64,000 nucleotides of DNA from SZUA-430 sp964547645 (GTDB lineage Bacteria > Pseudomonadota > Alphaproteobacteria > Micropepsales > Micropepsaceae), in the NCBI GenBank assembly GCA_964547645.1, contig CAZJOM010000002.1, forward strand, positions 1 through 64,000. Direction: 5' to 3'. Made by a program: the position numbers and the translations under genes. Positions 51,209 to 60,787 of this stretch are shown piece by piece (the first letter of the stretch is position 1; the number at the start of each line of letters is the position of its first letter). The notes below the pieces were generated by a model. That model made no database searches and was not told the DNA's origin. It saw only the letters and a program-made list of their open reading frames with translations.

Positions 51209-52708
51209 CTAGCGGTGGTTCAACACCCGTCCCACCGCCTCTTTCCAGCCCGCGTATTTGGCGTCGCGTTCGTCGGTGCTGATTTTGGGATCAAACCGGC
51301 GTTCGCAGCGCCAGCTGGAGGCGACCTCGTCGAGCGAGGCGTAGATGCCGGCGCCGAGGCCCGCGAGGTAGGCGGCGCCGAGGGCGGTGGTTTCCACGAC
51401 TTCGGGACGTTCAATTGGGCGACCGGTCAGATCGGCGAGCCACTGGCAGAAGAGATCATTGACCACCATGCCACCGTCGACGCGAAGCGCGGCGGGGGAA
51501 CCGAGGCCTGCCGCCTTCATGTCGTCGGCCATGGCTTCGAGAAGGTCGCGGGTTTGGTAGCAAACGCTTTCGAGGCCGGCTTTGGCGATCTCGGCCGTGC
51601 CGCTGTCGCGGGTTAGGCCGACGATGGCGCCGCGCGCGTCGGCGTCCCAGTAGGGAGCGCCGAGCCCGACGAATGCCGGTACCAGATAGACGCGCGAGCG
51701 CGCGTCGGCTGTGCGGGCGAGGTCGGCGCTGTCGGCGGACGACTTGAACAGCTTTAGGCCGTCACGAAGCCACTGGATCGTGGCGCCTGCCATGAAAATC
51801 GAACCTTCGAGTGCGTAGGTGCGTTTGCCGCCGGTGGCGTAGGCGATGGTGGCGAGCAGGCGGTTCTGAGACGGCGCCATCGTCGGGCCGGTGTTGACGA
51901 GCGCGAAGCAGCCGGTGCCGTAGGTCGACTTCATCAGGCCTTGCTTCAGGCAGGCTTGACCGACGGTGGCGGCTTGCTGATCGCCGGCGATGCCGCGGAT
52001 CGGGATCGCCGCGCCGAATAGTGCTTCGTCGGTGCTGCCGTAGTCGGCCGCGGAGTCGTGCACAGTCGGCAGCACGGTTTCGGGGATCTTGAGCCACTCC
52101 AAGATCTCGCCGTCCCAGCGACCATTGACGGTGTCGTAGAGCAACGTGCGCGACGCGTTCGTGGCGTCGGTCGCGTGCACCCGGCCGCCGGTCAAGCGAT
52201 AGACAAGCCAGCTATCGATGGTGCCGAAGGCGAGTTCGCCTTTTTCGGCGCGCGCTCGAGCGCCGGGCACGTTGTCGAGCAGCCAGGCGAGTTTGGTGCC
52301 GGAGAAATAAGGATCCAGCAGCAAACCGGTCTTGGCGGTGATCGTTCGTTCCTTTCCTTCGTCCTTCAGGCGGGCGCAGGCGGCGGCGGTGCGGCGGTCC
52401 TGCCAGACGATTGCGCGGTGGATCGCTTTGCCGGTCTTGCGGTCCCAGAGGACCGTCGTCTCGCGCTGGTTCGTGATGCCGATCGTCGCGACGTCACTCG
52501 CGGTGCCGGCAACAGCTTCGCGCGTGACCTTCAAGGTCGCGTGCCAGATTTCCTCGGCGTCGTGTTCGACCCAACCATCCTGGGGATAGAACTGCTGGTG
52601 CTCTGCCTGCGCGACCTTGAGCGGCGTGCCGCGCGTGTCGAAGAGGATCGCGCGGCTCGACGTGGTGCCTTGATCGATGGCGAGGATTTTACGGGCCTTG
52701 GTGGTCAT
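51209..52708 (-). CDS. glpK: Glycerol kinase
   Basis: 499 residues of the FGGY kinase family. Opening ILAIDQGTTSSRAILFD, NQRETTVLWDRKTGKAIHRAIVWQDRRT, the Asp base in TNASRTLLYD and PAFVGLGAPYWD are diagnostic of GlpK. Phosphorylates glycerol to glycerol 3-phosphate. No glpF or glpD nearby. Divergent from moaA. Confidence 0.95.
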   Translation of the reverse strand: MTTKARKILAIDQGTTSSRAILFDTRGTPLKVAQAEHQQFYPQDGWVEHDAEEIWHATLKVTREAVAGTASDVATIGITNQRETTVLWDRKTGKAIHRAIVWQDRRTAAACARLKDEGKERTITAKTGLLLDPYFSGTKLAWLLDNVPGARARAEKGELAFGTIDSWLVYRLTGGRVHATDATNASRTLLYDTVNGRWDGEILEWLKIPETVLPTVHDSAADYGSTDEALFGAAIPIRGIAGDQQAATVGQACLKQGLMKSTYGTGCFALVNTGPTMAPSQNRLLATIAYATGGKRTYALEGSIFMAGATIQWLRDGLKLFKSSADSADLARTADARSRVYLVPAFVGLGAPYWDADARGAIVGLTRDSGTAEIAKAGLESVCYQTRDLLEAMADDMKAAGLGSPAALRVDGGMVVNDLFCQWLADLTGRPIERPEVVETTALGAAYLAGLGAGIYASLDEVASSWRCERRFDPKISTDERDAKYAGWKEAVGRVLNHR

Positions 52709-52817
52709 TGGCTGGACTCTAGCGGAAAGGTGTCTCTGGGTTCGATGTTAGCCACGATTTGTGGCGGAAGCGATGGTCCCTCTGGACGGCTTGGCGGTGG
52801 CTGCTAAGTTGCCTCCT

Positions 52818-53807
52818 ATGCTCGACCCCTTTGGCCGCACGATCACCTATTTGCGCGTCTCGGTGACGGACCGTTGCGACTTCCGCTGCACGTATTGCAT
52901 GGCGGAAGACATGACGTTTCTGCCGAAGGCGGAGTTGTTGACGCTGGAGGAGTTGGACCGGCTGTGCTCTGCCTTTGTCGCGAAGGGGGTGCGCAAGCTC
53001 CGGCTGACGGGCGGGGAGCCCTTGGTTCGGCGGAATGTGATGAGCCTGGTTCACGGGCTGTCGCGGCATTTGAAGAGCGGCGCCTTGGACGAGCTGACGC
53101 TGACCACGAACGGGAGCCAGCTCGCGAAGTTTGCGGGCGAGCTTAAGGCCGCAGGCGTCAAGCGGGTGAACGTTTCGCTCGACACGCTGGACGCGGCGCG
53201 GTTTCGCGACGTCACGCGCTGGGGGCGGATCGAGCAGGTGCTTGAGGGTATTGAGGCGGCGCTTAGCGTGGGGCTCAAAGTCAAGATCAACGCCGTGGCG
53301 CTGCGCGGGATCAATGAGGACGAGATTGAGACACTCCTGACCTGGGCGCACGGCAAGGGCATGGATTTCACGCTCATCGAGACGATGCCGATGGGCGAGG
53401 TCGATGCGGACCGGACGGATCAGTATCTGCCGCTGTCGATGGTGCGATCGCGGCTGGCGCAGAAGTTTACGCTGGAAGAGAGCGACTATCGGACCGGCGG
53501 GCCCGCGCGCTATGTGCGGGTTGCGGAGACCGGCGGGCGGCTTGGGTTCATCACGCCGCTGACCCATAATTTTTGCGAGAGCTGCAATCGGGTGCGGCTG
53601 ACATGTACGGGGACCCTCTTTATGTGCCTGGGGCAGGACGATGCCGCCGATCTGCGCGCGCCGCTTCGGGCGAGTGCGGACGATGCGCTGTTGCACGCGG
53701 CGATTGACGAGGCGATCGCGCGGAAGCCCAAGGGACATGACTTTGTGATCGACCGGCGCCGGAAAACGCCCGCCATGGCGCGGCATATGTCGGTGACCGG
53801 CGGCTGA
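52818..53807 (+). CDS. moaA: GTP 3',8-cyclase MoaA
   Basis: 329 residues from the ATG at 52818 (LDPFGRTITYLRVSVTDRCDFRCTYCM). The first 4Fe-4S cluster uses CxxxCxxC; the second Cys set is CESCNRVRLTCTGTLFMC, and the GTP site includes a basic loop. The C-terminus ends in MSVTGG, the double-Gly tail of MoaA. First step of molybdenum cofactor synthesis, which the nearby coxL-like enzyme needs. Shares one base with nadK (TGATG). Confidence 0.95.
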   Translation: MLDPFGRTITYLRVSVTDRCDFRCTYCMAEDMTFLPKAELLTLEELDRLCSAFVAKGVRKLRLTGGEPLVRRNVMSLVHGLSRHLKSGALDELTLTTNGSQLAKFAGELKAAGVKRVNVSLDTLDAARFRDVTRWGRIEQVLEGIEAALSVGLKVKINAVALRGINEDEIETLLTWAHGKGMDFTLIETMPMGEVDADRTDQYLPLSMVRSRLAQKFTLEESDYRTGGPARYVRVAETGGRLGFITPLTHNFCESCNRVRLTCTGTLFMCLGQDDAADLRAPLRASADDALLHAAIDEAIARKPKGHDFVIDRRRKTPAMARHMSVTGG

Positions 53808-54574
53808 TGCGCTTTTCCAAACCAGCTTTCTTTGCTTCGAATGCGCCGGAGGCGCAGTCGGCTTTGCGTGAGCTGACGAAGCGTTATGGCAATGCGAAGG
53901 CCGACGCGGACGTGATTGTGGCGCTCGGTGGCGACGGGCTGATGCTGCAGACCGTGCACAAGCATCACAAGCGCGGCTTGCCGATCTTTGGGATGAATTG
54001 CGGCTCGGTCGGCTTCTTGATGAACGATTATTCGCCCAATCATCTGATGGACCGGCTCGACATCACCGAAGCGCAAGCGATCCGGCCGCTTCGTATGAAG
54101 GTGAAAACGGCGGGTGGAAAGACGCAGACGGCGCTTGCGTTCAACGAAGTGTCGATGCTGCGCGAGACGCGGCAGGCCGCGAAGCTGCGGATTTCGATCG
54201 ACGGCATCGTGCGGTTGGAAGAGTTGATCTGCGACGGGATTTTGCTGTCCACGCCTGCGGGGTCAACGGCGTACAATCTGTCCGTCAACGGACCGATCTT
54301 GCCGATCGATGCGGATTTGCTCGCGCTCACGCCGATCAGTGCGTTCCGGCCCCGGCGTTGGCGCGGCGCGTTACTGCCGCGCTCGGCGAAGGTGCTGTTC
54401 GAGATCCTCGAGGCCGACAAACGGCCGGTCAGCGCGGTCGCCGATCACACGGAAGTGCGCGAAGTGACGGAAGTGTCTGTCGCTGAGGATGCGAGCGTCT
54501 CGGTCTCGATCCTGTTCGATCCAGACCGTTCGCTGCAGGAGCGCATCTTGGCCGAGCAGTTCGTCACGGGTTAA
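53807..54574 (+). CDS. nadK: NAD kinase
   Basis: 255 residues. GGDG in ALGGDGLML, NE in AFNEVS and the STPAGSTAYNLS block are diagnostic. Makes NADP from NAD with ATP or polyphosphate. The usual TPTGSTAY reads TPAGSTAY. ATG shares a base with the moaA stop. Confidence 0.94.
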   Translation: MRFSKPAFFASNAPEAQSALRELTKRYGNAKADADVIVALGGDGLMLQTVHKHHKRGLPIFGMNCGSVGFLMNDYSPNHLMDRLDITEAQAIRPLRMKVKTAGGKTQTALAFNEVSMLRETRQAAKLRISIDGIVRLEELICDGILLSTPAGSTAYNLSVNGPILPIDADLLALTPISAFRPRRWRGALLPRSAKVLFEILEADKRPVSAVADHTEVREVTEVSVAEDASVSVSILFDPDRSLQERILAEQFVTG

Positions 54575-54579
54575 CTGAC

Positions 54580-55695
54580 GTGAGAAAATCTCTTACGCCG
54601 GAAGACCTCAGTAGTTTGATCGGCGACATCTACGAGTGTGTGCTTTCTCCAGCGGCGTGGGACGGGGTGCTGACTCGTCTCGTCTTCCAATGCAGCCCTC
54701 CTAACTGGGACGTGGCGATGCTAATGTGGGAAGGCTTGAACAAGCCTTCGGTGCGATGGGTGGGGACCACCGGTCTGGTCGCGCATGCGCGCCAAGCTTA
54801 CGAGAATGTCTTTGCCGGTGCCAATATTTGGAGCCGTTGCGCGCCGACGGTGCCTCTGGGTGAAGTGCTCGACTCCGACGAGCTGGTGTCCCGGCAAGAG
54901 TTTTTGGCGAGCGATCTCTATCAACGGTTTCTGAAAACTTGGGAACTTGAGCTTGCGCTCTTCGTGGTTTTCGATCGCGCGGGCGACGAGTATCTGGCGT
55001 TGGCGATGCCGGGGCCCGACGGTCGCGACTTGACGGATCTGCGCCGTGGCTTGCGGTTGATCGCGCCACATGTGCAGCGCGCGATGCGGCTTAGCCATGG
55101 GCTGGCGATGGCCAATCTGCGCGCAGCCGGTAGCGAAGCGATTTTGAATCTTGGACACGTGGCGGTTCTCGCACTTCGTGATGACCTGTCGGTGGTCAGC
55201 CGCAATGCGCGTGCGGAAGCGTTGATCTCTCAGGGCTTATGCAGGATCGATCATGGGCGGTTCGCGTTTGCCGATCGGGCGGTGCAACGTCAGCTTCTTG
55301 AGCTTAGCAAGGCGAGTGCGCCGACCAGTCTTGCGCTCAGCGTTGAAGACACCTCAGGCGCTGCAAATGCCGTGTTAGCGATGACAGTTCGCCCGCATCG
55401 AGAGCTGGCGATGGGTGGGTGGGTCGAAGGGGCGAAGATACTGCTCTCGATTTCGCAACCCCATCCCGCGCCGTTGATCGAGATCGATCGATTGCGGGCG
55501 TGGTTCAATTTGACAGCCAGCGAGGCGCGGCTGGCGTCGGAACTCGCCGGCGGCCGAACGTTACAAGGTTTCGCTGAAACGCGCGGCATTACGATTGACG
55601 CGGTTCGCTATCTGTTGAAGGGGGCCTTCCGGAAGACCGGCGCAAAGAGCCAGGCGCAGCTTGTCGCGCTGGTTAAGGACGTGCCGTCCGGTTGA
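54580..55695 (+). CDS. LuxR-type HTH transcriptional regulator with unknown sensor domain
   Basis: 371 residues. The last 65 form a LuxR/GerE HTH (LTASEARLASELAGGRTLQGFAETRGITIDAVRYLLKGAFRKTGAKSQAQLVALV). About residues 1-300 resemble no domain I can name with certainty; a PAS-like or GAF-like fold is possible. GTG start five bases after nadK; weak ribosome site, so translational coupling to nadK is likely. Confidence 0.8.
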   Translation: MRKSLTPEDLSSLIGDIYECVLSPAAWDGVLTRLVFQCSPPNWDVAMLMWEGLNKPSVRWVGTTGLVAHARQAYENVFAGANIWSRCAPTVPLGEVLDSDELVSRQEFLASDLYQRFLKTWELELALFVVFDRAGDEYLALAMPGPDGRDLTDLRRGLRLIAPHVQRAMRLSHGLAMANLRAAGSEAILNLGHVAVLALRDDLSVVSRNARAEALISQGLCRIDHGRFAFADRAVQRQLLELSKASAPTSLALSVEDTSGAANAVLAMTVRPHRELAMGGWVEGAKILLSISQPHPAPLIEIDRLRAWFNLTASEARLASELAGGRTLQGFAETRGITIDAVRYLLKGAFRKTGAKSQAQLVALVKDVPSG

Positions 55696-55772
55696 TTCCT
55701 ACCTATTTGGGGAGCGCGGCCGACGGCAAAGGATGCCATCTGTTGTTGAGTCAGTTCTCGGGAGAGGGGCCC

Positions 55773-56459
55773 ATGTCTCGGCTAGGTTTGCGTTCGTTGT
55801 TGTTTGCACTCGCTGCGGGGAGCGCGCCTGCTGCGCTTGCCGGCACCGATTGGTCGGGATTCTACCTTGGTGTCAGTGCCGGCGGGGCATGGGCGACTGC
55901 GGATGAGTTTTATCCGTTCGGTGCCGGTGGAACGCCGATAACCATCGATGCGGATGGCGGCGTTCTGGGCGTACACGCGGGCTATCAGCAGCAGTGGGAC
56001 TCGATTGTGGCAGGTGTCGAGGTTTCGTACAGCGATACGTCGGCGGAGGGTCAGGGTTCGGTTGATCCATCGTTTGTGAGTTGCAGGTCCGGCGTTGTGG
56101 TTTGCCGCATCACCGATGTCGAGGACCTGACGATGGTCGGTGCGCGTCTAGGCGTTGCGTCGGATCGTTGGCTCTTCGCGCTGAACGGCGGCTACGCCGG
56201 CGCGGAAATTTCCGGTGACGCGATTATCGTTGCGACTGGGGCGTCAGACTACGGCGATAGCGTCTGGCATGATGGGTGGTACATCGGCGGCGGCGTGGAC
56301 TACGCGATGACACCGAATTGGGTGCTAGGCCTTGAGTACATTCACACTGATCTCGGCGAGCAGCGGCATGCTCAGGCGTTCGTCGCCGGGAACCGCCGCG
56401 ACGTTGACTTCGAAATGGACAGCGTGCGCGTGCGGTTCAGCTACAACTTTGGCAGCTAG
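55773..56459 (+). CDS. Outer-membrane beta-barrel protein (Omp25/Omp31-like)
   Basis: 228 residues with a Sec signal peptide (cut probably after AALA, before GTDWSGFYLGV). WSGFYLGVSAGG and the alternating aromatic strands through to VRVRFSYNFGS are typical of small alphaproteobacterial eight-stranded barrels. A Cys pair (SCRSGVVVCR) could form a disulfide. GGAGAGG precedes the ATG. Confidence 0.85.
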   Translation: MSRLGLRSLLFALAAGSAPAALAGTDWSGFYLGVSAGGAWATADEFYPFGAGGTPITIDADGGVLGVHAGYQQQWDSIVAGVEVSYSDTSAEGQGSVDPSFVSCRSGVVVCRITDVEDLTMVGARLGVASDRWLFALNGGYAGAEISGDAIIVATGASDYGDSVWHDGWYIGGGVDYAMTPNWVLGLEYIHTDLGEQRHAQAFVAGNRRDVDFEMDSVRVRFSYNFGS

Positions 56460-57247
56460 CCTCGGATTGAGGTCATCGGCTCTTCGATTTTTCCGTAGCC
56501 GGCTTCTTCCGGGATGGTGAGGAACTGTCCGTCGTCGCGTTTGACCACCTTTGGCTCGACCGTGACGACGGGTGTTGCTTTGGCGATCGCCATGGCTTCG
56601 GCTGCGGTCTTGGCTTTGCCGAGCTTTAGAAGGTTCATCTTGGTCGGGAAGATGATCGTCCAGCGTTTGTCTTCAATTGCTTCAAGCGGGTGGACCCATA
56701 CGGAGTCCACTGATTCCGATCCGTCGTGGCGGCCGAGTTGGCCGACCGGGGTTTCGGCGACATAGAAGTAGGTATCGAAGCGCTTGGGCATGAACACCGG
56801 CGTGACCCAATGCGCGAACGGAACGAGCGTGTCGCAAGCGAGGCGAAGGCTTTCCTTAGTGAGGAACTCGGTCAGGCCGACTTCGCTGGCGTTTAGTTTG
56901 GGACGCCAAGGGCTGAGCGCGGTTGCGGCGGCGGCGTCAATGTAGGTCGAAGTGCCGGGTTTGCGGGCGAGGAGGATGCCCGATTCCTCAAAACCCTCGC
57001 GGATCGCGCACGCGGCGAGGCTTAGGCGCAAATCGTCTAGATTCTGCGCGCCGTCGCTATGGTTACGCAGCGCCGGATCGCGGTCATGCTCATCGACCTT
57101 GCCGCCGGGGAATACCAATGCGCCGGAAGCGAAATCGATCTGGTGATGGCGCTTTACCATGAACACTTCCAAACCATGTGCGCCGTCGCGCAGCAGCAGA
57201 ATGGTCGCGGATGCAAGCGGGGCTGCGGTTTTCTTGGTTTCCGACAT
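56456..57247 (-). CDS. NUDIX hydrolase, NUDT19-like with split Nudix box
   Basis: 263 residues. FPGGKVDEHD starts the Nudix box and REGFEESGILLA ends it, but about 30 residues are inserted between the two parts, the layout of the NUDT7/8/19 type that act on CoA or related diphosphates. ATG at 57247; the longer start enters the divergent neighbour. Convergent with the barrel gene by a four-base overlap. Confidence 0.85.
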   Translation of the reverse strand: MSETKKTAAPLASATILLLRDGAHGLEVFMVKRHHQIDFASGALVFPGGKVDEHDRDPALRNHSDGAQNLDDLRLSLAACAIREGFEESGILLARKPGTSTYIDAAAATALSPWRPKLNASEVGLTEFLTKESLRLACDTLVPFAHWVTPVFMPKRFDTYFYVAETPVGQLGRHDGSESVDSVWVHPLEAIEDKRWTIIFPTKMNLLKLGKAKTAAEAMAIAKATPVVTVEPKVVKRDDGQFLTIPEEAGYGKIEEPMTSIRG

Positions 57248-57363
57248 GGATGCTCTCAGCTTTGTTTCAAACCTTAGAAATTCAAATGCGATGGCCGCGC
57301 TGGAGGCTGCCTTAAAGGGTCGTGGGTTAGACCTGACGGACAGAATGACAGAGGTTTTGAAAT

Positions 57364-58605
57364 ATGAGCGACAGGTCCTTCCGGCTTGCCCCATCTGACA
57401 TCGATCAGGCCTTCGAACGCAACGAATTCCGCGTCGTGTTCCAGCCCAAAGTCGATTTGGCCAATGAGCGGATGACTGGCGCGGAGGTCTTCATCCGTTG
57501 GCAGCACCCGCAGTTCGGGCTGTTGCCACCTGGGCTATTCCTCGATTTCGTGGAGTCACAGGGGCGAATGCCAGACCTCACGGGGCTCGTCTTCCGTGCG
57601 GCGCTTGAGGCTGCAAAGCGCTGGAAGGACGCCGGAAAGGACTGGTCGGTGTCGGTGAACGTGGCGCCCGGCACGGTGACCTCGCCGGGGTTTGCGCAGG
57701 CGCTTGAACAGCTCATTCGCGAGTACGGGCTAGAGCCGCATCATGTGATCGTCGAGTTGCCGGAACGCGCAGTGGCGCAGGAACCGGAGCAGCTTTGCGA
57801 GGCGTTGTTGGCGGTGCGGGCGGTCGGCGTCCATGTGGCGCTGGACGGCGGCGGCATCGTACCGGTCGATCTTTCGCAGTTTGTGCCGATGCCGTTTACG
57901 TCGATCAAAGTCGGCGGGCCGGCCAGCATTCGATTGGCGCAGCGGTTGGGAATAAAGGGCAAAGGCGCGATCGCGGCGCGGCTGCGCTTTGCCCATCAGT
58001 ACAATCTTGAAGCCGTGGCGGTCGGCGCCGAAGATGAAGCGACGATGGCGGGGCTTGCGGATGTGGGCTTTACGGCGGCACAAGGCATTTGGATTCAAAA
58101 GCCATTGCCTCTGGACGAGTTGCTGGCATGGGACGGTCAGTGGGCGCGTGGAAAAGTGTCGATGGAGCGCGCTGCGGTTGCACCTCCGAAAACGCAAGCG
58201 CCCGCACAGTCGAAAGTCACCGCGCCGGCGCTCGCCGTGAAGCACGAGCCGAAGGCTGCAACGGCTCCCGTGGCCAATCCGGTCAGCAAGGAAGATATGC
58301 AGAAGGCGCTTGAGGCGGTGCGGGCAAAGCGTGCAACTGCGCCGGTGCTGCAAGCGAAGCCCGTCGAGAAGGCGACGCCGATGTTGCCTGCGATGGATGC
58401 TTCGGATCTTGAAGACATTCTGGAGGATGAGGAAGTCGCTGCTCCGCCACCGCCGCCTGTGCCAGGGGCGCCTAAGCGTCAGGGTTTTGGGCCGCCGCTT
58501 GAGCCTTGTCCGCCGATGGAAGGATTGGTCCAACGCCGGACGGCGAAGGCCAGCGAGGCGAGGCCTTCACTTCGCAAGGCCACGGCGCAGGATGGTGTTT
58601 TCTAG
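57364..58605 (+). CDS. EAL-domain protein, probably inactive as a phosphodiesterase
   Basis: 413 residues. The EAL fold covers about 10-255; the rest is a Pro/Ala-rich, disordered tail. Key positions differ from active c-di-GMP phosphodiesterases: EAL reads EVF, the DDFG motif reads DGGG, KID reads KVG and AEGVE reads AVGAE, though the first Glu, the Asn (VNV) and QG are kept. A c-di-GMP-binding or protein-binding role fits better than hydrolysis. Divergent from the NUDIX gene. Confidence 0.85.
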   Translation: MSDRSFRLAPSDIDQAFERNEFRVVFQPKVDLANERMTGAEVFIRWQHPQFGLLPPGLFLDFVESQGRMPDLTGLVFRAALEAAKRWKDAGKDWSVSVNVAPGTVTSPGFAQALEQLIREYGLEPHHVIVELPERAVAQEPEQLCEALLAVRAVGVHVALDGGGIVPVDLSQFVPMPFTSIKVGGPASIRLAQRLGIKGKGAIAARLRFAHQYNLEAVAVGAEDEATMAGLADVGFTAAQGIWIQKPLPLDELLAWDGQWARGKVSMERAAVAPPKTQAPAQSKVTAPALAVKHEPKAATAPVANPVSKEDMQKALEAVRAKRATAPVLQAKPVEKATPMLPAMDASDLEDILEDEEVAAPPPPPVPGAPKRQGFGPPLEPCPPMEGLVQRRTAKASEARPSLRKATAQDGVF

Positions 58606-58637
58606 CAGCAGGGTGTTGTCTCCGGGTAGACTTGAGG

Positions 58638-58673
58638 CCGCTGGCGGGTTCGTCCCTCAGCGGTTTCTTTTTT
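58638..58673 (+). terminator. Intrinsic terminator after the EAL gene
   Basis: CCGCTG and CAGCGG arms with an inner GGG/CCC pair and a TTCGT loop, then TTTCTTTTTT. Good stem and T-run, so Rho-independent termination is likely. Confidence 0.75.
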
Positions 58674-58709
58674 GTGCTATGTATCGGCGAAGCGAAACGA
58701 GGCCATCAC

Positions 58710-59324
58710 ATGGGTTTTTACGAACGCCGCATTCTGCCGTGGCTGCTCGACACGGCGATGAGCGCCAAGCCGATCACCTATCAGCGTAAGAAGGTCGTGC
58801 CGTTGGCGGAAGGCCGTGTGCTTGAGATTGGGATCGGTGCGGGACAGAATCTTGCGCACTACAACCCCGCAAAGGTGAGCCACGTTTGGGGGCTGGAGCC
58901 GTCGCCCGAAATGCGCGAGCGGGCGCTCAAGCGGGCCAAGGACATCAAATTCAATCTCGAGTTTCTGGATTTGAAGGCGGAAGAGATCCCGTTGCCGGAC
59001 AAGGCGGCGGATACGGTTCTCGTGACCTACACGCTGTGTACCATTCCGGAGGTCGTTCGCGCGCTTAAGGGTATGCGGCGGGTGTTGAAGCCGGGCGGGC
59101 GGCTGATCTTCTGCGAGCATGGCAAGGCGCCAGATCTGAATGTGCAGAAGTGGCAGGAGCGGATCACGCCGATTTGGAAGGTGATCGGCGGCGGGTGCCA
59201 TGTGGGACGGCCTATTCCCGATCTTATCCGCGAGGGCGGGTTCGAGATCGAGAAGATGGAGACGATGTATCTGCCTGCGACGCCGCGGTTTGCCGGTTTC
59301 AACTACTGGGGCAGCGCCAAGTAG
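58710..59324 (+). CDS. Class I SAM-dependent methyltransferase
   Basis: 204 residues. SAM motif LEIGIGAGQNLAHY, an acidic end in GLEPSPEM and TYTLCTIPEV (motif IV-like) followed by LKPGGRLIFCEHG. The close of the fold, VGRPIPDLIREGGFEIE, is typical of small methyltransferases of the phospholipid/ubiquinone type. Start at 58710 fits the distance to motif I. Substrate unknown. Confidence 0.85.
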   Translation: MGFYERRILPWLLDTAMSAKPITYQRKKVVPLAEGRVLEIGIGAGQNLAHYNPAKVSHVWGLEPSPEMRERALKRAKDIKFNLEFLDLKAEEIPLPDKAADTVLVTYTLCTIPEVVRALKGMRRVLKPGGRLIFCEHGKAPDLNVQKWQERITPIWKVIGGGCHVGRPIPDLIREGGFEIEKMETMYLPATPRFAGFNYWGSAK

Positions 59325-59405
59325 GCTTTCGTTAAGCGTACTCCTTACCAAGGCCTTTACGCCGTGCGTGCGAGGTTGATCGCTGCGTAACGGGGGTATT
59401 GTGCC

Positions 59406-60134
59406 ATGAAGCAGTGGGTCGCGATTGCGTTGGGCGGTGCGTTGTTTGCGATCGTGCTGGCTGCATATCTGATTTCGTACGCGACAACTGTGCGTGATCC
59501 GGTCGAGTGGAAGAGTGGCGACTTGGTCGTGCAGAACGCAAAGGTCGGCGACACCTTGCCGGTGTTCGCCGCCGACGGCAGCGGGATGACGCATATCGGC
59601 ATCGTCGAGGTTGGCGCCGAGGGCCCGGTCGTCATCGAAGCGGCCGACAAGGTAACGGTCACGCCGCTCAGCACGTTCCTGAAGCGCGGTAAGGACGGCG
59701 TGTTCTCCGTCTATCGCGTTGCGGCATTGAACGACGAACAGCGGGCGAGGGTGGTCGCGGCGGCGCGGCGCCAGCTGGGCAAGCCTAACGACATTTTCCT
59801 GCGGCGCAGTTGGGATGCGCTCTATTCGAGCGAACTTGTACGGCTCGCCTATAGCGATGTCGGGTTCGATCTCGGCCGGGTTCAGAAGCTCGGCAAGGTC
59901 ACGAGTGACTTGGCGATGGTGCGCTCGCAGTTCTCGCGCGTCTGGGCGTCGAACGAGGATTGTTCGCGGCGCAACCTCGACGCCGAGCAATGCTGGACAG
60001 TGGTGGTCAAGCAAGAAGTGATCACGCCGGCAAGCATCGTCGCCGACGCGCATGTCACCAAAATCTATGAGACGAAACCGAGGGGGGTGAGCTTTGCCTT
60101 CTCGCGGCCGAAAGAGGCCCCGCCGGCGCCTTAA
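59406..60134 (+). CDS. YiiX-like permuted papain (NlpC/P60) fold protein with Cys-to-Ser change
   Basis: 242 residues. N-terminal signal-anchor helix (5-27), then GDLVV, the His of MTHIGIVEV (His63), VIEAADKVTVTPLSTF and the ELVRLAY block. The family's nucleophile motif YCSELV reads YSSELV here, so position 141 is Ser. This predicts loss or change of cysteine hydrolase activity. Cys residues at about 184 and 197 remain outside the active site. Convergent with a methyltransferase gene, overlapping by four bases. Confidence 0.75.
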   Translation: MKQWVAIALGGALFAIVLAAYLISYATTVRDPVEWKSGDLVVQNAKVGDTLPVFAADGSGMTHIGIVEVGAEGPVVIEAADKVTVTPLSTFLKRGKDGVFSVYRVAALNDEQRARVVAAARRQLGKPNDIFLRRSWDALYSSELVRLAYSDVGFDLGRVQKLGKVTSDLAMVRSQFSRVWASNEDCSRRNLDAEQCWTVVVKQEVITPASIVADAHVTKIYETKPRGVSFAFSRPKEAPPAP

Positions 60135-60787
60135 GGCCGGCGCGCGCGGTAGAGCGAGATCGAGCCCGTCGGCGTCGGGATGATCACCGTTTCTTCGATG
60201 TCGACGAAGCCAGCCTCTTCGATCATGCCGGGCAACGCGCCGTCGGCGTTGGGCTGGGTCGTCTTGAAGCCATCGATCGATTGCACCTGGCGGAAGGCAA
60301 GGCGCATCAGCGGCGAGCGTTGCTCGCCGTAGTCGGCGATGTGCAGTTCGCCGCCTGCGCGCAGTCCCGCGAACGCGCTTAGGATCGCGTCGCGCTTGCC
60401 TGCGAGCGGCACCTGATGGAGCACGAGGCTTGAAACGATCTTGTTCGGACGAATACCCGAGGCCGCAGCGGCGGTCTCCTGCGCGTAGCCTTGGCTGAAA
60501 TGTACCAGAACGTCAGCGTCACGGGCCTTCAGTTCCGCCCGCGACAGGATATCGGGGTCGGGGTCCGTACCGTAAACCGAGGCGCCCGGGCATTCGCGCT
60601 TCAAAAGGATCGCGAGCGTGCCGGTGCCGCAGCCGACGTCGAGAATGACGTCGCGCGGTTCGGGCGCAATTTGCTTAACAAAGGCGCGGCGCCACGTGCG
60701 CTCGCACGTCATCAGCGCGACCGTAGCGTCATAGAAGGGCGAAAGGCGGTGATCGCCCAGCGCAGGCACGTAACTTCGACTGTACAT
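60131..60787 (-). CDS. Class I SAM-dependent methyltransferase
   Basis: 218 residues. Motif I ILDVGCGTGTLAILL, acidic residue in YGTDPDPD, VLHQV at motif IV and ADYGEQRSPLMRLAF further on. ATG at 60787 follows GGAGAG. Lies 106 bases downstream of the O-methyltransferase on the same strand and may belong to the same TetR-controlled message, but the gap allows its own promoter. Confidence 0.83.
   Translation of the reverse strand: MYSRSYVPALGDHRLSPFYDATVALMTCERTWRRAFVKQIAPEPRDVILDVGCGTGTLAILLKRECPGASVYGTDPDPDILSRAELKARDADVLVHFSQGYAQETAAAASGIRPNKIVSSLVLHQVPLAGKRDAILSAFAGLRAGGELHIADYGEQRSPLMRLAFRQVQSIDGFKTTQPNADGALPGMIEEAGFVDIEETVIIPTPTGSISLYRARRP

Noticed and set aside
50279..51616. 445-codon open frame on the plus strand
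   Set aside because: Spans the antisense of two unrelated genes (class II aldolase and glycerol kinase), so cannot be a real protein.
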